From positions 694,660 through 758,659 of the forward strand of contig SWDI01000001.1 in NCBI GenBank assembly GCA_005116955.1: a stretch of DNA of 64,000 bases, in the 5' to 3' direction. Source of the stretch: Nitrospira sp. GTDB taxonomy: Bacteria > Nitrospirota > Nitrospiria > Nitrospirales > Nitrospiraceae. Within the stretch, counting starts at the first letter, position 1. The number at the start of each line of letters is the position of its first letter. The notes under the pieces are model-generated. The model saw only the letters and a program-made list of their open reading frames with translations. It was not told the origin of the DNA and did no database searches. Both the position numbers and the translations under genes were made by a program. Shown here piece after piece: positions 1 to 8,660 of this stretch.

Positions 1-1
1 C

Positions 2-349
2 CCTGCCGCAGCAAGTGCGAGCGCGGGTGATTTTATGAAGGTGGGCGAGGAGCAGTGGCAACTGCAAGAGTGTTACAACTGTCACAAGCTTCGGGGTGAG
101 GGTGGAAAGAAGCGAGGCCCAGAATTGGATAATATCGGCACGTTGTTAACTGTCGATGAGATTCAAGAGAAAATTTCGAACCCCAAGAGTTTTATGGCCG
201 AAGGGTATGAGAAGGAATGGCAGAAGGGCACCATGCCCAACAAGTTTAAAGATCTGATGGACCCCAAAGAAATGCAGGCGCTTGCTGCCTGGTTAGGGAC
301 GTTCAAGAACGCCTCGGTGAATACCCCCAAGCCGATCAAGAAAAACTAA
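2..349 (+). CDS. Class I cytochrome c, 5' end outside window
   Basis: Small periplasmic monoheme cytochrome c, presumably an electron carrier of the adjacent quinol:cytochrome c complex. The reading frame is open from the first bases of the window. An Ala/Ser-rich stretch (PAAASASAGDF) before the first internal Met at 35 looks like the end of a signal peptide, so the true start lies upstream and the ATG at 35 is not the real start. Counting from that Met, the CYNCH heme motif is at residues 13-17 and the likely axial Met is in GTMPNKF (about residue 67), the usual class I order. The stop overlaps the next start (TAATG at 347-351), indicating translational coupling with the Rieske gene. Confidence 0.85.
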   Translation, partial: PAAASASAGDFMKVGEEQWQLQECYNCHKLRGEGGKKRGPELDNIGTLLTVDEIQEKISNPKSFMAEGYEKEWQKGTMPNKFKDLMDPKEMQALAAWLGTFKNASVNTPKPIKKN

Positions 350-1284
350 TGCTGCAACCGAAGCTGAAATCCAAGGTCCAGTGCACCGACATCAACATCG
401 GTGAAGTCACGAAAGTCGTGCTTGATCCGCTTTCCCATGAGATCAGCCACATCGTGGTATCGGTGAATGGGAGCGGTGAACGACAAGTTGCCATGGGCCA
501 TGTCCAGGTTGTGACGGACGATCTTGTGCAGTTGCGTGCGCCGTCAACGGAGATCTTGGCGTTACCTCCCTTTAAGCGAGAGGACTATGTCACCACACAT
601 GAAGTAGAGATTTCACATCTCGAAGACAACATCCATGTCACGCCGGGCGAAGTCTTGGTGCCCTTACCCGATCTCGAAAAGAACGTGAAGCGTCGCACGT
701 TCTTCATGAATTTCACGCATGTGATTGGATTTTTGATCGGATTGCCGCTTGCCTATCCGATTCTCCGTTTTCTCATGAAGCCCATGTACGCAGAGTTCGA
801 TAACCAATGGCTGAAGGTGGGAAACGTGGGCAAGATCAAACAAGCGGATGTTGGCGTGCAGTTCAAGTACAAGAAAAAGGTGAAAGAAGTCTACATGCCG
901 GAATACGAAATCGAGAAGAACGTCTGGATTCTCCGAGCGACTCCGGAGCTTCTCGATAAAGTCTACAATGACAAAGACGCCGAGTTTCGCGATGCCAAGG
1001 GTAAGACGATCTGGACGAACAAGAAAGATGTTCCCTACGTGGCGTTCTCAGGCAAGTGCCCACATTTAGGCTGTGGGTTTAAGTGGCGGCAGCATAAAAC
1101 ATTAGGGCAAGTGTTTCTCTGCCCATGTCACTTGAGCATCTACGGTGCAACTGGAAAAGTACTTGATGGCCCAGCCCCACGTGGCCTTGACGCGTTACCT
1201 TTGAAGGTAGATGCCAGTGGAGAGGTTGAGGTCATCGATATGGAGTTCAAGGCTGGTACGAAGTTGCAAGTTCGAATTGTGTGA
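349..1284 (+). CDS. Rieske iron-sulfur protein with N-terminal PRC-barrel-like domain
   Basis: Rieske [2Fe-2S] subunit of a cytochrome bc/b6f-type complex, accepting electrons from quinol at the Qo site. The C-terminal part has both cluster-binding boxes: CPHLGC at residues 237-242 and CPCH at 258-261. One membrane anchor lies at about 120-142. Unusually, about 110 residues precede the anchor and resemble a PRC-barrel (pattern INIGEVTKVVLDP followed by alternating beta strands). Ordinary Rieske proteins have only a short N-terminus there, and at 311 residues the protein is much longer than the usual 170-200. It overlaps the preceding cytochrome c by 1 nt and the following cytochrome b by 4 nt. 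The PRC assignment is inferred from pattern only; the Rieske call is firm. Confidence 0.93.
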   Translation: MLQPKLKSKVQCTDINIGEVTKVVLDPLSHEISHIVVSVNGSGERQVAMGHVQVVTDDLVQLRAPSTEILALPPFKREDYVTTHEVEISHLEDNIHVTPGEVLVPLPDLEKNVKRRTFFMNFTHVIGFLIGLPLAYPILRFLMKPMYAEFDNQWLKVGNVGKIKQADVGVQFKYKKKVKEVYMPEYEIEKNVWILRATPELLDKVYNDKDAEFRDAKGKTIWTNKKDVPYVAFSGKCPHLGCGFKWRQHKTLGQVFLCPCHLSIYGATGKVLDGPAPRGLDALPLKVDASGEVEVIDMEFKAGTKLQVRIV

Positions 1285-2426
1285 AAGTTAGCGGCATGAA
1301 CATCAAGCAATCAGCCCCAACAACGGTTCACAATCCACATCAGCCGTCTGCGGTTGAAAAGCTTGTGGCCTTCCTTGATGAACGGATGGGTCTCAAGGAA
1401 ATGCAGGCCAAAATGCTCAATGAGCCGCTTCCTGGTGGGTCTCGTTGGGCCTACGTGTTCGGGTCTGTGTTGTTGTTCATCTTCGCCATGCAGGCCCTGA
1501 CGGGCATGTTGCTGATGTTTTATTATGTGCCGACGGCTGATCACGCCTATGACAGTACGCAATATATTATCCATGAAGTCGACTATGGCTGGTTCCTGCT
1601 GAGTTACCACTTCTGGGGATCGAGTGCGATGGTGGTCTGTGTTTTCGCACACATGTCCCAAGTGTTTCTCTGGGGGGCCTACAAAAAGCCGCGAGAATTG
1701 CTATGGCTTGTCGGTCTTGCCCTGCTTGGCATCGTGATCACCTTCGGTTTTACCGGATACCTCTTGCCTTGGGATCAGCGGGCGTTTTGGGCGACGCTGG
1801 TGGGTGTCGAAATCTTGGATAAGGCGCCGGTCGTTGGCGATTTTATCGCCCGGTTTCTGAAGGGGGGGCCAACTCCTGGTCAGATGACCTTGAGCCGATT
1901 CTTCGTGCTCCATGTGATGATTCTTCCGGCAGCACTCATGGCATTAGCTGGCCTGCATATCTTTTTGTTCCGGGTCGCAGCTCCTGCCGGGCCGTTCAAG
2001 GGGACGGTTGAGGAGATCAAAGCGAAGACCGATTATTTCTTTCCTCGTCAGATTTGGAAAGATATTGTCGGGATGGCTTTTGTCTTTGTCGGTATCTGTG
2101 CTTTAGCCCTGTGGGAACCGGTCGTTTTATTGGACAAGGCTACGCCGGATCCGGGTGAATACCATCCTGAGCCGGAATGGTATTTCCTTTTCTACTTCCA
2201 GTTGTTGAGACTCAAGCTATTTGCCGGCCAGTTCGGTCAATTTATGGGGGCTGTTGCGTTACCGGTTGTCTTCATGGTATTGCTCGTCGCGCTGCCGTTC
2301 CTGGACAAGGATCCTGAGCGGAATATCTTCAAGAGGCCGATCGCCCTCATCAGTTGGATTGCGATCATGGTGGTGATCGTATTGTTCACGGTGGCGGCAG
2401 TTATCAACCGTGAGTTCCTGGATTAG
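1281..2426 (+). CDS. Cytochrome b (fused b6 plus subunit IV type)
   Basis: Membrane cytochrome b of complex III, carrying two b hemes and the quinol sites. Heme ligands are visible as H110/H124 and H211/H226. The spacings of 14 and 15 are those of cytochrome b6 rather than mitochondrial cytochrome b, and a b6-like VVGDF...RFLKGG segment precedes the second pair. The Qo-site PEWY motif is at residues 298-301, in the part corresponding to subunit IV, so b6 and subunit IV are joined in one 381-residue chain. A GTG at 1281 overlaps the Rieske stop; an ATG at 1296 is the alternative start and cannot be excluded. It is cotranscribed with the Rieske gene and is the catalytic core of this operon. Confidence 0.95.
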   Translation: MKVSGMNIKQSAPTTVHNPHQPSAVEKLVAFLDERMGLKEMQAKMLNEPLPGGSRWAYVFGSVLLFIFAMQALTGMLLMFYYVPTADHAYDSTQYIIHEVDYGWFLLSYHFWGSSAMVVCVFAHMSQVFLWGAYKKPRELLWLVGLALLGIVITFGFTGYLLPWDQRAFWATLVGVEILDKAPVVGDFIARFLKGGPTPGQMTLSRFFVLHVMILPAALMALAGLHIFLFRVAAPAGPFKGTVEEIKAKTDYFFPRQIWKDIVGMAFVFVGICALALWEPVVLLDKATPDPGEYHPEPEWYFLFYFQLLRLKLFAGQFGQFMGAVALPVVFMVLLVALPFLDKDPERNIFKRPIALISWIAIMVVIVLFTVAAVINREFLD

Positions 2427-2436
2427 TTTTGATTAA

Positions 2437-3441
2437 ATGATTGCTGAAGAACGCGAATCAATGTCTCCAACGAAGATAGGATTCGGTATCCTTTGGCCAG
2501 CCTGCTGGACGGGTATTCCCATTAAGGCCGTGATTGCTGTCATTGTCATGACGATGGGATTGGTGCATTTCGAAGGGAGATTTGGGCTTGCCGTTGTTAT
2601 GCTGCTCATCAGTCCAGTCACCGTCTTTGCGATTCCGATCATCATGGCCGTCTTTGGGACGCACTTTGGTCAAGGGATCGGCCTCGAGATCCTGTTCTGG
2701 CTCTCGATTCCAGTCGATATTTGGGCGTTCGGCTTGGTTGGTCGTACGTTTTTTCTTGAGCGACTCAGAAAAGAGCCGCCCGACGGACTTGGACTTGCTA
2801 TTTGGTGGAGAGCGGCTTTCATTGGAGCCTTCTTTCTCCCGGCACTCTGGGGCGCCGTGAGCTTCGTAACGGATAACGCAATTACTGCGTCTCGCTCAAT
2901 GGCTGAAATAGAAAGCCTACGGCAAATCTTTGACAACGGCCTGCCGATAGCAGAACGGATAGGTCTTGAACTGACCATCTGGGGAACTATCTCTTCGGCC
3001 TTACTGATCGTCCTCTCGTTGATCGGAGTGTCGATTTTTGGACAAATCATTCGGCGCATATCGGAAGATTGCAAGCCGACTTCTGAGAACTATCAAGGAC
3101 TCATTACGCGCTGGGACTTGATGCGGGTGCCGGCTGATCAAGGGCTGCTGTTGGGTTCATTGGCGGGAGTGGGTGTGGTCATGTCGCTGGTATTTTGGAC
3201 CGTCCTTCCGGTGACCACTCCGCATCCTCATGAGTGCTGTAACAAGCCTGAGGTGCAGGCCGAACCGGTGTTCAAACCGGCGGAGGCATTGAACAAGAAC
3301 GCCCAACGTCTCGTATTACTGACGGCCCAGATTGAGGCGATGGAACGACAAAATGCAGAAACCAAAGGTCAGATAGAAAAGGGCAAGGGGAAAGCCGAAG
3401 GTGAAACGGCTAAGGACTCTTCTGCCAAGACGAAACCGTAA
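2437..3441 (+). CDS. Unknown polytopic membrane protein of the bc/bd operon
   Basis: I do not recognise this family. The 334-residue protein has about seven hydrophobic segments (around residues 28-48, 50-72, 80-100, 125-145, 185-210 and 240-262). It ends in a charged Lys/Glu-rich tail (residues 290-334) preceded by a HPHECC motif near residue 263. It starts 10 nt after the cytochrome b stop. A second ATG at 2461 (MSPTKIG) is also possible and would give 326 residues. Its position between cytochrome b and the bd-like subunit suggests a structural subunit of the same complex, but no cofactor motif apart from the His/Cys cluster is visible. Confidence 0.75.
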   Translation: MIAEERESMSPTKIGFGILWPACWTGIPIKAVIAVIVMTMGLVHFEGRFGLAVVMLLISPVTVFAIPIIMAVFGTHFGQGIGLEILFWLSIPVDIWAFGLVGRTFFLERLRKEPPDGLGLAIWWRAAFIGAFFLPALWGAVSFVTDNAITASRSMAEIESLRQIFDNGLPIAERIGLELTIWGTISSALLIVLSLIGVSIFGQIIRRISEDCKPTSENYQGLITRWDLMRVPADQGLLLGSLAGVGVVMSLVFWTVLPVTTPHPHECCNKPEVQAEPVFKPAEALNKNAQRLVLLTAQIEAMERQNAETKGQIEKGKGKAEGETAKDSSAKTKP

Positions 3442-3457
3442 CTTACGAGGTGATGAG

Positions 3458-5317
3458 GTGAGCGTCATACAGCAAGGGGTTAGCATAGTTCAACGGGCTC
3501 TCCGGGCCGTCGGAAGTCACGACGGATGGCTCGCAGGTCTCTTGTTGATGGCGGGATGGCTGGCCCTTCCTTCACTCGGGATTGCAGCTGAGGGCACAAC
3601 CGCGGGTCCTACAGAGTATCGTGATATTCCTTACGTCGGCAGTCGGAATCTTGTTTGGATCGTTGCCCAGTTGCATCTCCTGTTGGCTGGATTTGTTTTA
3701 GGTGTGCCAATGTTTGCCTGGCTGTGCGAAGTCATTGCCTGGAGGGGGGGCGAGAAGCGTTATGACAAGCTCGCCAAGGAGTTTACCAAGCTCCTGACGT
3801 CCGCCTATTCGACCACCGCGTTGTTCGGTGGCATTCTGTTGTTTCTATTGGTGGCGTTCTACCCCAAACTGATGAACTATTTGACAGACGTCTTTTTCCC
3901 CTCCTTCTTGCTCTATTGCTTCCTGTTCTTGTTAGAAACGGCGACGCTGTATCTGTATTGGTATGGGTGGGATGCCATGCAGGATGGCAGGAAAAAGACA
4001 TTGCATGTGTTTCTCGGGTTTCTCCTGAACTTCTTTGCCTTATTCATTATGATTATCCCCAATGCCTGGGCTACGTTCCAGTCCAGCCCGGTTGTGCTTG
4101 CAGACGGGACCGCCTTTGAGAGGGCCTGGGCAGCAACGTGGAATCCAACCTGGTGGCCGATCAACATCCATCGCCTTATCGCGAACGTCGTTCTTGGAGG
4201 TTATATCTGCGGGGCCTATGCCGGTGTCCGGTACTTATCGGTGAAGAGTCCTGAAGAGCGAGAACATTACGATTGGATGGGGTATGTCGGCAACTTTATC
4301 GGTGTGTTCGGTCTGCTGGCCCTACCGTTTGCCGGCTATTGGCTCATGCGGGAAATCTACCAGTACAACCAGCAGATGGGCATTACCCTGATGGGAGGCT
4401 TCCTGTCCTGGCTCTTCATCCTCCAGGCCATGTTGATCGGGGTCCTGTTCCTCGGCTCGAACTATTATTTTTGGTTGGGGATTACCTATCGAATTCCCGG
4501 GTCAGAGGGTAAATATCGCCGAGCCATGTTGATGATGTTAGTCAGTCTGTTGCTGTGTCTTGCCGTGTGGATGACCCCGCACTCCCTTGTGGCTAGCATT
4601 GAAGAGGCTCAGAAAATGGGAGGGGCCCACCATCCATTGCTCGGTGTTCTCGGTGTCATGTCGGCAAAAATGACGGTGTCGAACCTCATGATTCTTATTA
4701 CCTTCATGAGCTTCGTGATGTATTGGCGGGCAGGGAAGCAGGATACAGCCGGGTGGGCGAAGCTGGCAAAAGCGGTCATGGGTGCCGTGTTGGTGTTGGC
4801 AAGCATTGCGGTCATCGTCCTCGGCGTCTGGGGGTATTTTGTGCCGGCGATCGTCCGCATCAATTATTTCTCTACGTCTCAGGTGCTGATCGTCATCTTT
4901 GTCATTCTGACGATCACTCCGTTGACGGCGCTGTTGCTCAAGAGCGCAAAAACGACGACAGAGATGGTGTGGGGGAGCATGCCGCCACGCGCTGGGTATT
5001 CCTTGGTTCTCAATGCCATCATGGTCATCCTCCTCATGACCTTGATGGGCTATGCGCGGTCCTCGTCCCGTGTCCACTGGCATGTGTACGGAGTCATGCG
5101 CGATACCTCGCCCTATGCCTATTCGCCGGCGCTTGGCAGCGCGTCGTTTATTATGGCCTTCTGTACGTTTTCCTTCTGCCTTATCGTGGCGTTTATCTTT
5201 TGGGTCGCAACCATGGGCGATAAGTACAAGGCGGCTCCAGGATCGGGGAAGGGAGAGCTGCCGCACGGCATTCCGGCGATGGCCGGAGGGGCTCCAGAAA
5301 AGCAGTCGCAGGGATAA
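3458..5317 (+). CDS. Cytochrome bd-like oxidase subunit I homologue
   Basis: Large polytopic membrane protein (619 residues, about 14 membrane segments) related to CydA, the quinol-oxidising, heme-carrying subunit of cytochrome bd oxidases. The first heme-ligand histidine of CydA is matched by AQLHLLLAG (H73) and the b558 histidine by INIHRLIANVVLGGY (H238). A Glu corresponding to the helix III FLEST motif is kept in LLETATLY (E160). The Glu that normally precedes QFGTNW is not present, and the quinol Q-loop is not recognisable, so quinol oxidation or oxygen reduction cannot be assumed. I chose the GTG at 3458 because GAGG lies 7 nt upstream; the in-frame ATG at 3401 sits inside the preceding gene without a ribosome site. 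A signal-like hydrophobic N-terminus ends about residue 44. Confidence 0.85.
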   Translation: MSVIQQGVSIVQRALRAVGSHDGWLAGLLLMAGWLALPSLGIAAEGTTAGPTEYRDIPYVGSRNLVWIVAQLHLLLAGFVLGVPMFAWLCEVIAWRGGEKRYDKLAKEFTKLLTSAYSTTALFGGILLFLLVAFYPKLMNYLTDVFFPSFLLYCFLFLLETATLYLYWYGWDAMQDGRKKTLHVFLGFLLNFFALFIMIIPNAWATFQSSPVVLADGTAFERAWAATWNPTWWPINIHRLIANVVLGGYICGAYAGVRYLSVKSPEEREHYDWMGYVGNFIGVFGLLALPFAGYWLMREIYQYNQQMGITLMGGFLSWLFILQAMLIGVLFLGSNYYFWLGITYRIPGSEGKYRRAMLMMLVSLLLCLAVWMTPHSLVASIEEAQKMGGAHHPLLGVLGVMSAKMTVSNLMILITFMSFVMYWRAGKQDTAGWAKLAKAVMGAVLVLASIAVIVLGVWGYFVPAIVRINYFSTSQVLIVIFVILTITPLTALLLKSAKTTTEMVWGSMPPRAGYSLVLNAIMVILLMTLMGYARSSSRVHWHVYGVMRDTSPYAYSPALGSASFIMAFCTFSFCLIVAFIFWVATMGDKYKAAPGSGKGELPHGIPAMAGGAPEKQSQG

Positions 5318-5396
5318 AGATAATTTTGAGTTTTGATTGTGAGTTTTAAGTTCAGAGCGAAACACTAAGAACTCAGCACTTAACATTCGAGGGCCC
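5318..5396. other. AT-rich spacer in respiratory operon
   Basis: A 79-nt spacer, longer and more AT-rich than the other junctions of this operon. It contains repeated GAGTTTT/AAGTTCAG and AAGAACTCAGCACTTAA-like words that look partly self-complementary. No clear terminator T-run or promoter could be recognised. Confidence 0.4.
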
Positions 5397-6020
5397 ATGA
5401 GTGAAGTCGCACAACTACAACTAATCGCACTGTCCATCATTGGGATCGGCATTTTGATCCTGTTGTTCATCAAGGCCGTGTTTGTCAGGGTGACGGGGTT
5501 TGTTGCCATCGTGCTGGGGTTGTTTGCACTGATGTCGCTTGCCGTACCCCAGCTGGCCTCTCTGCCTCCTGCCGAGGAAAAGATCGATATTGCCAGCATC
5601 AAGACACCGACTGATATTGCTGCCATCGGCCAGACGGTCTTCTTCAGCAAAGGTCAATGTGCACTGTGTCATTCCATCGGGCCAAGTGAATCGGCCCGTT
5701 GTCCTGATCTGAAGGGAATCGGCGCTAAGTTGAGCAAGGATTTCCTCTTTGAAAGCCTAACGGATCCCCAGGCGTTCGTGTATAAGGATTACCGCCATGG
5801 TGGCGTGCCGAAAGACTATCCTGCCACGATGCCAGCTATCAATAAGGATCCGATCGGACTCTCGAAGAATGAAATATTGGCCATTATCGCGTTTCTGCAG
5901 CAAATGAGCGGGGAGCCGATCTCTGTCAGCACGTCGGAGCTTGATATCCCTGGGAAGGCCCCGTCTGCGCCGGTGAAGGCCGCGCAAGCTGCGCTTGTTG
6001 CCGACGCACACACGAATTAG
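5397..6020 (+). CDS. Membrane-anchored monoheme cytochrome c
   Basis: Two N-terminal hydrophobic helices (about residues 8-28 and 33-55) anchor a periplasmic cytochrome c domain. The heme motif is CALCH (residues 88-92) and the probable axial Met is in PATMPAI (M145), so it is a class I type fold of about 100 residues. A Pro/Ala-rich tail follows. It probably passes electrons out of the bc/bd-like assembly to soluble carriers or an oxidase; this role is inferred from position. It is followed after 15 nt by another membrane cytochrome c, with the GGAGG-containing spacer acting as ribosome site for that gene. Confidence 0.9.
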   Translation: MSEVAQLQLIALSIIGIGILILLFIKAVFVRVTGFVAIVLGLFALMSLAVPQLASLPPAEEKIDIASIKTPTDIAAIGQTVFFSKGQCALCHSIGPSESARCPDLKGIGAKLSKDFLFESLTDPQAFVYKDYRHGGVPKDYPATMPAINKDPIGLSKNEILAIIAFLQQMSGEPISVSTSELDIPGKAPSAPVKAAQAALVADAHTN

Positions 6021-6035
6021 GGAGGAAGGATTGTT

Positions 6036-6752
6036 ATGGGAGCGTTAGGGAAGCCAATCATTCTCATGGTCGCCATGTATGCGTTTCTGAAGTTTGGGTT
6101 GCCAAACATACCTGGCTCTGCCCCCCTTCCCTCCAGCCTCATATTTCTGTATCTCTTGCTCACTGCGGGCGGCATTTTCATGTTTAAAACATTGAGTGGT
6201 GAATCGAAGGATGCCTTCTGGGATCCGATTCGACGATTTCTGACCGGAGAGAACATCGGTGGTCTGCAAGCACTTCGCTATGGCGTGTTCATTCTGTTTC
6301 CGTTGCTGGTGGGCTGGCAAACATACGGAAGTACGGCAGTGAGCGACCTCCCTCCGACGGAAAGCCGAACAATTCATCCGGCACCGCCAGGGGAATACAC
6401 GGGCCTGTCAAATCCTGTTCCTAAAACTCCTGAAAATATTATGCAGGGGAAGGGTTTTTACGCTGCCTATTGCTCCCCCTGTCATGGTGGAAACTTTGAC
6501 GGCAAGGGGCCGGCGGCTCGTGGATTTATTCCAGCGCCTGCCAATTTTGCCGACCCCACGACGATCGCTATGTTGCAAGAAAGCTATCTATTCTGGCGCA
6601 TCAAAAAGGGCGGCGTCGGTCTTCCGATTGAAGGTGCACCATGGAAGTCGGCCATGCCTCGTTGGGAAGTTGAGTTGCCCGATGAATGGATTTGGAAGAT
6701 CATCTTAGGTGAGTACGACGGCGCGCATCAATCCCCACGAACCTGGGAGTAG
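6036..6752 (+). CDS. Membrane-anchored monoheme cytochrome c
   Basis: 238-residue protein with hydrophobic segments at about residues 5-22, 33-50 and 80-97. The C-terminal cytochrome c domain has its CSPCH heme motif at residues 146-150, followed by GGNFDGKGPAA, typical of cytochrome c domains in electron-transfer complexes. A candidate axial Met is SAMPRW near residue 209. The start has an upstream GGGAGGAAGG. It is the second of two adjacent membrane cytochromes c with different anchors, so the encoded complex probably carries a chain of heme c groups. The electron partner is not deducible from sequence alone. Confidence 0.9.
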   Translation: MGALGKPIILMVAMYAFLKFGLPNIPGSAPLPSSLIFLYLLLTAGGIFMFKTLSGESKDAFWDPIRRFLTGENIGGLQALRYGVFILFPLLVGWQTYGSTAVSDLPPTESRTIHPAPPGEYTGLSNPVPKTPENIMQGKGFYAAYCSPCHGGNFDGKGPAARGFIPAPANFADPTTIAMLQESYLFWRIKKGGVGLPIEGAPWKSAMPRWEVELPDEWIWKIILGEYDGAHQSPRTWE

Positions 6753-6804
6753 CGGGAAGGAACAGCGTGGATCGATCTAGTTGTGGAGGGAGCACGAGGA
6801 CAGC

Positions 6805-7632
6805 ATGAAACCGGCGAATCGCATCATGAAACAGGTTTTGCGGGGTGGAACGGCAGCAATCGCAGCTATGATTATTGGTGGAGCATCGCTTGGCTATGCA
6901 CAGGAGAGTGTCTCGGTTCGAGCAACGCTTCTGACTGGGGGCGTACCCGTAGATGATCCAAGTGCGGCAGTCTGGAGCAGTGCACCGCCTGCTACATTTC
7001 CGATGTCACCGCAAGTCCATTGGCAGAATCGTATTCAGGAAGTGACCGTTAAGGATGTCATCGTGCGTGCCTTGCATGACGGTACACAAGTGGCGGTGTT
7101 GGTCGAATATACCGATCCTACTCAGGATCCCGATGACGCAGCAGCACTGGAGTTTATGGTGGGTGATAAGAAGGCACATTTTGCCCATGGCCAGCCAATG
7201 CTTCAGGTAGAAGGCGGGCCGGTCAATATTTGGTTCTGGAAAAATAAGACCGGCAAGGCCATCGACATGAGTGCGAAAGGTTTTGGGACATTAAAGCCAC
7301 AAGAGCATCAGGATGTGACAGCCAAGGGCGTCTATTCAAACGGGACATGGAAAGTCGTATTTGCAAGGAAATTGTTGACCGGGCATGCTGATGAGGATGT
7401 GCAAATTACGGCGGGACAATTCATGAGTATCTCCTTTGCTGTATGGGACGGACGAAAAGATGCCGTCGGCGAGTTGGTTGAAAAAGGATCTCAAAAAGCG
7501 GTCTCGTCTTGGTGGTATTTCCGAGCCGATGCCCCGCCTGATTATTCCGGCTATATGTACGCGGCGATCGCTGCTGTATTGGGCTTGGGATTTCAGTTTG
7601 TCCTGATCCGAAAACTCAAGAAAGGGCAGTGA
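6805..7632 (+). CDS. Ethylbenzene-dehydrogenase-type heme-binding protein, membrane-anchored
   Basis: 275-residue exported protein with the beta-rich heme b-binding fold of the EB_dh family. This family includes the gamma subunits of type II DMSO-reductase enzymes and is proposed to include the third subunit of nitrite oxidoreductase. Signals include an N-terminal signal peptide ending about GYAQE, the central VKDVIVRALHDGTQVAVLVEYTDPTQ strand pair, the conserved VNIWFWKN pattern, and SISFAVWDG near the C-terminus. A C-terminal membrane helix (about 252-270) ends in RKLKKGQ. I chose the ATG at 6805 (GAGGA 4 nt upstream) over the TTG at 6781. In Nitrospira such a protein could link a molybdoenzyme to the quinol or cytochrome pool; this is inference. 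Confidence 0.82.
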   Translation: MKPANRIMKQVLRGGTAAIAAMIIGGASLGYAQESVSVRATLLTGGVPVDDPSAAVWSSAPPATFPMSPQVHWQNRIQEVTVKDVIVRALHDGTQVAVLVEYTDPTQDPDDAAALEFMVGDKKAHFAHGQPMLQVEGGPVNIWFWKNKTGKAIDMSAKGFGTLKPQEHQDVTAKGVYSNGTWKVVFARKLLTGHADEDVQITAGQFMSISFAVWDGRKDAVGELVEKGSQKAVSSWWYFRADAPPDYSGYMYAAIAAVLGLGFQFVLIRKLKKGQ

Positions 7633-7634
7633 GC

Positions 7635-8660
7635 ATGAAGGCGCCAAGGCTGGGTATCATAGGATTGGCAGTGGGGGTGATCGGAGGCTTGGCTTTCATC
7701 ACTGGTGGCTGCGCCAACGAACAGGACAAGCGTGGTCATGAACTCTATACCCACTATTGCAGCGATTGTCACGGCGAGAACGGGAAGCAAAATGAAGGGT
7801 TTAATTGGTCGGCTATGCCAGATCCAAAGCCTAAGGATTTGTCTAATAAGTCAGAAATGAGCACGTTCAAGGATGAGGAACTCTTTGCGACCATCTCGCG
7901 GGACATGCTGGACACCAGTGAGGAAGGTGGCGATACGATCGGCGACGACGACTTTGCCGTGCCCACGATGCCGACCTTCAAATATACGCTCTCTGAGGAT
8001 GAACTCTGGTCAATCGTTGGATATGTGCGCACGTTGCACGGAACGAAGATGGGGTTTAACGTCGCCGCACGCAAGACATCCTTGGAAGAAGGACTGAAGG
8101 CCGCACAGGCCAAGTTTGAACAGGCCAAGCAGGCCTACGAAGCCGCCGAGAAGAAAGCCAGCGATGAAGCGGAGCGGAAGAGTGAGCAGTTGAAGAAAGA
8201 TGTCGATGTAGATGAATCCGCCTATGCTGCTGAGCAAGCGACGATGGTGCAAGCCAAGAAAGAGATGGATGTAGCCCAGGTCGCCCTCAACAATTTTTCT
8301 ACGAGAGCGGGAAAGGGACTCAGTATTCCTAGGCCGGATCTGACGGTCAAGCCTGCAGACGTTACAAAATTGGTCGATCGTGGCAAACAGCTCTATGAAA
8401 ATAAGTATGGTTGCAACGGGTGCCACAATGTTGGTGGTGAAGGCGGTAAGATCGGTCCCGCGTTGGATCGAGCTGGATTTCGCTTGAATGCCACGTGGGT
8501 GTATCGTTGGCTCAAGAATCCCCAGGCGATGGATGCGCACACACGGATGCCGGCCTTGGGTTTGAATGATGCGGATGCCAAAGCTGTGACGATGTATGTG
8601 TCCACCTTACGGGCGCCAAAGTCTGAATCTGTAGCCGAGAAGCCGGTCGAAAAACCCTAA
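7635..8660 (+). CDS. Diheme cytochrome c lipoprotein with coiled-coil linker
   Basis: 341-residue lipoprotein (lipobox ITGGC, Cys26) with two cytochrome c domains. The first has CSDCH at residues 42-46 and a candidate Met in VPTMPTF. The second has CNGCH at 260-264 and a candidate Met in TRMPALG. Between them lies an Ala/Lys/Glu-rich helical linker of about 80 residues (150-225), unusual for diheme cytochromes and probably a spacer or coiled coil. The ATG at 7635 has AAAGGG eight bases upstream; a GTG at 7629 overlaps the previous stop. It is the last gene of the operon and its stop overlaps that of the convergent prenyltransferase gene (8657-8660). Confidence 0.9.
   Translation: MKAPRLGIIGLAVGVIGGLAFITGGCANEQDKRGHELYTHYCSDCHGENGKQNEGFNWSAMPDPKPKDLSNKSEMSTFKDEELFATISRDMLDTSEEGGDTIGDDDFAVPTMPTFKYTLSEDELWSIVGYVRTLHGTKMGFNVAARKTSLEEGLKAAQAKFEQAKQAYEAAEKKASDEAERKSEQLKKDVDVDESAYAAEQATMVQAKKEMDVAQVALNNFSTRAGKGLSIPRPDLTVKPADVTKLVDRGKQLYENKYGCNGCHNVGGEGGKIGPALDRAGFRLNATWVYRWLKNPQAMDAHTRMPALGLNDADAKAVTMYVSTLRAPKSESVAEKPVEKP

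Noticed and set aside
4538-5650. 370-codon minus-strand open frame
   Set aside because: Lies opposite the bd-like gene and the next cytochrome; its composition (His/Arg/Gln-rich) is that of an antisense shadow.
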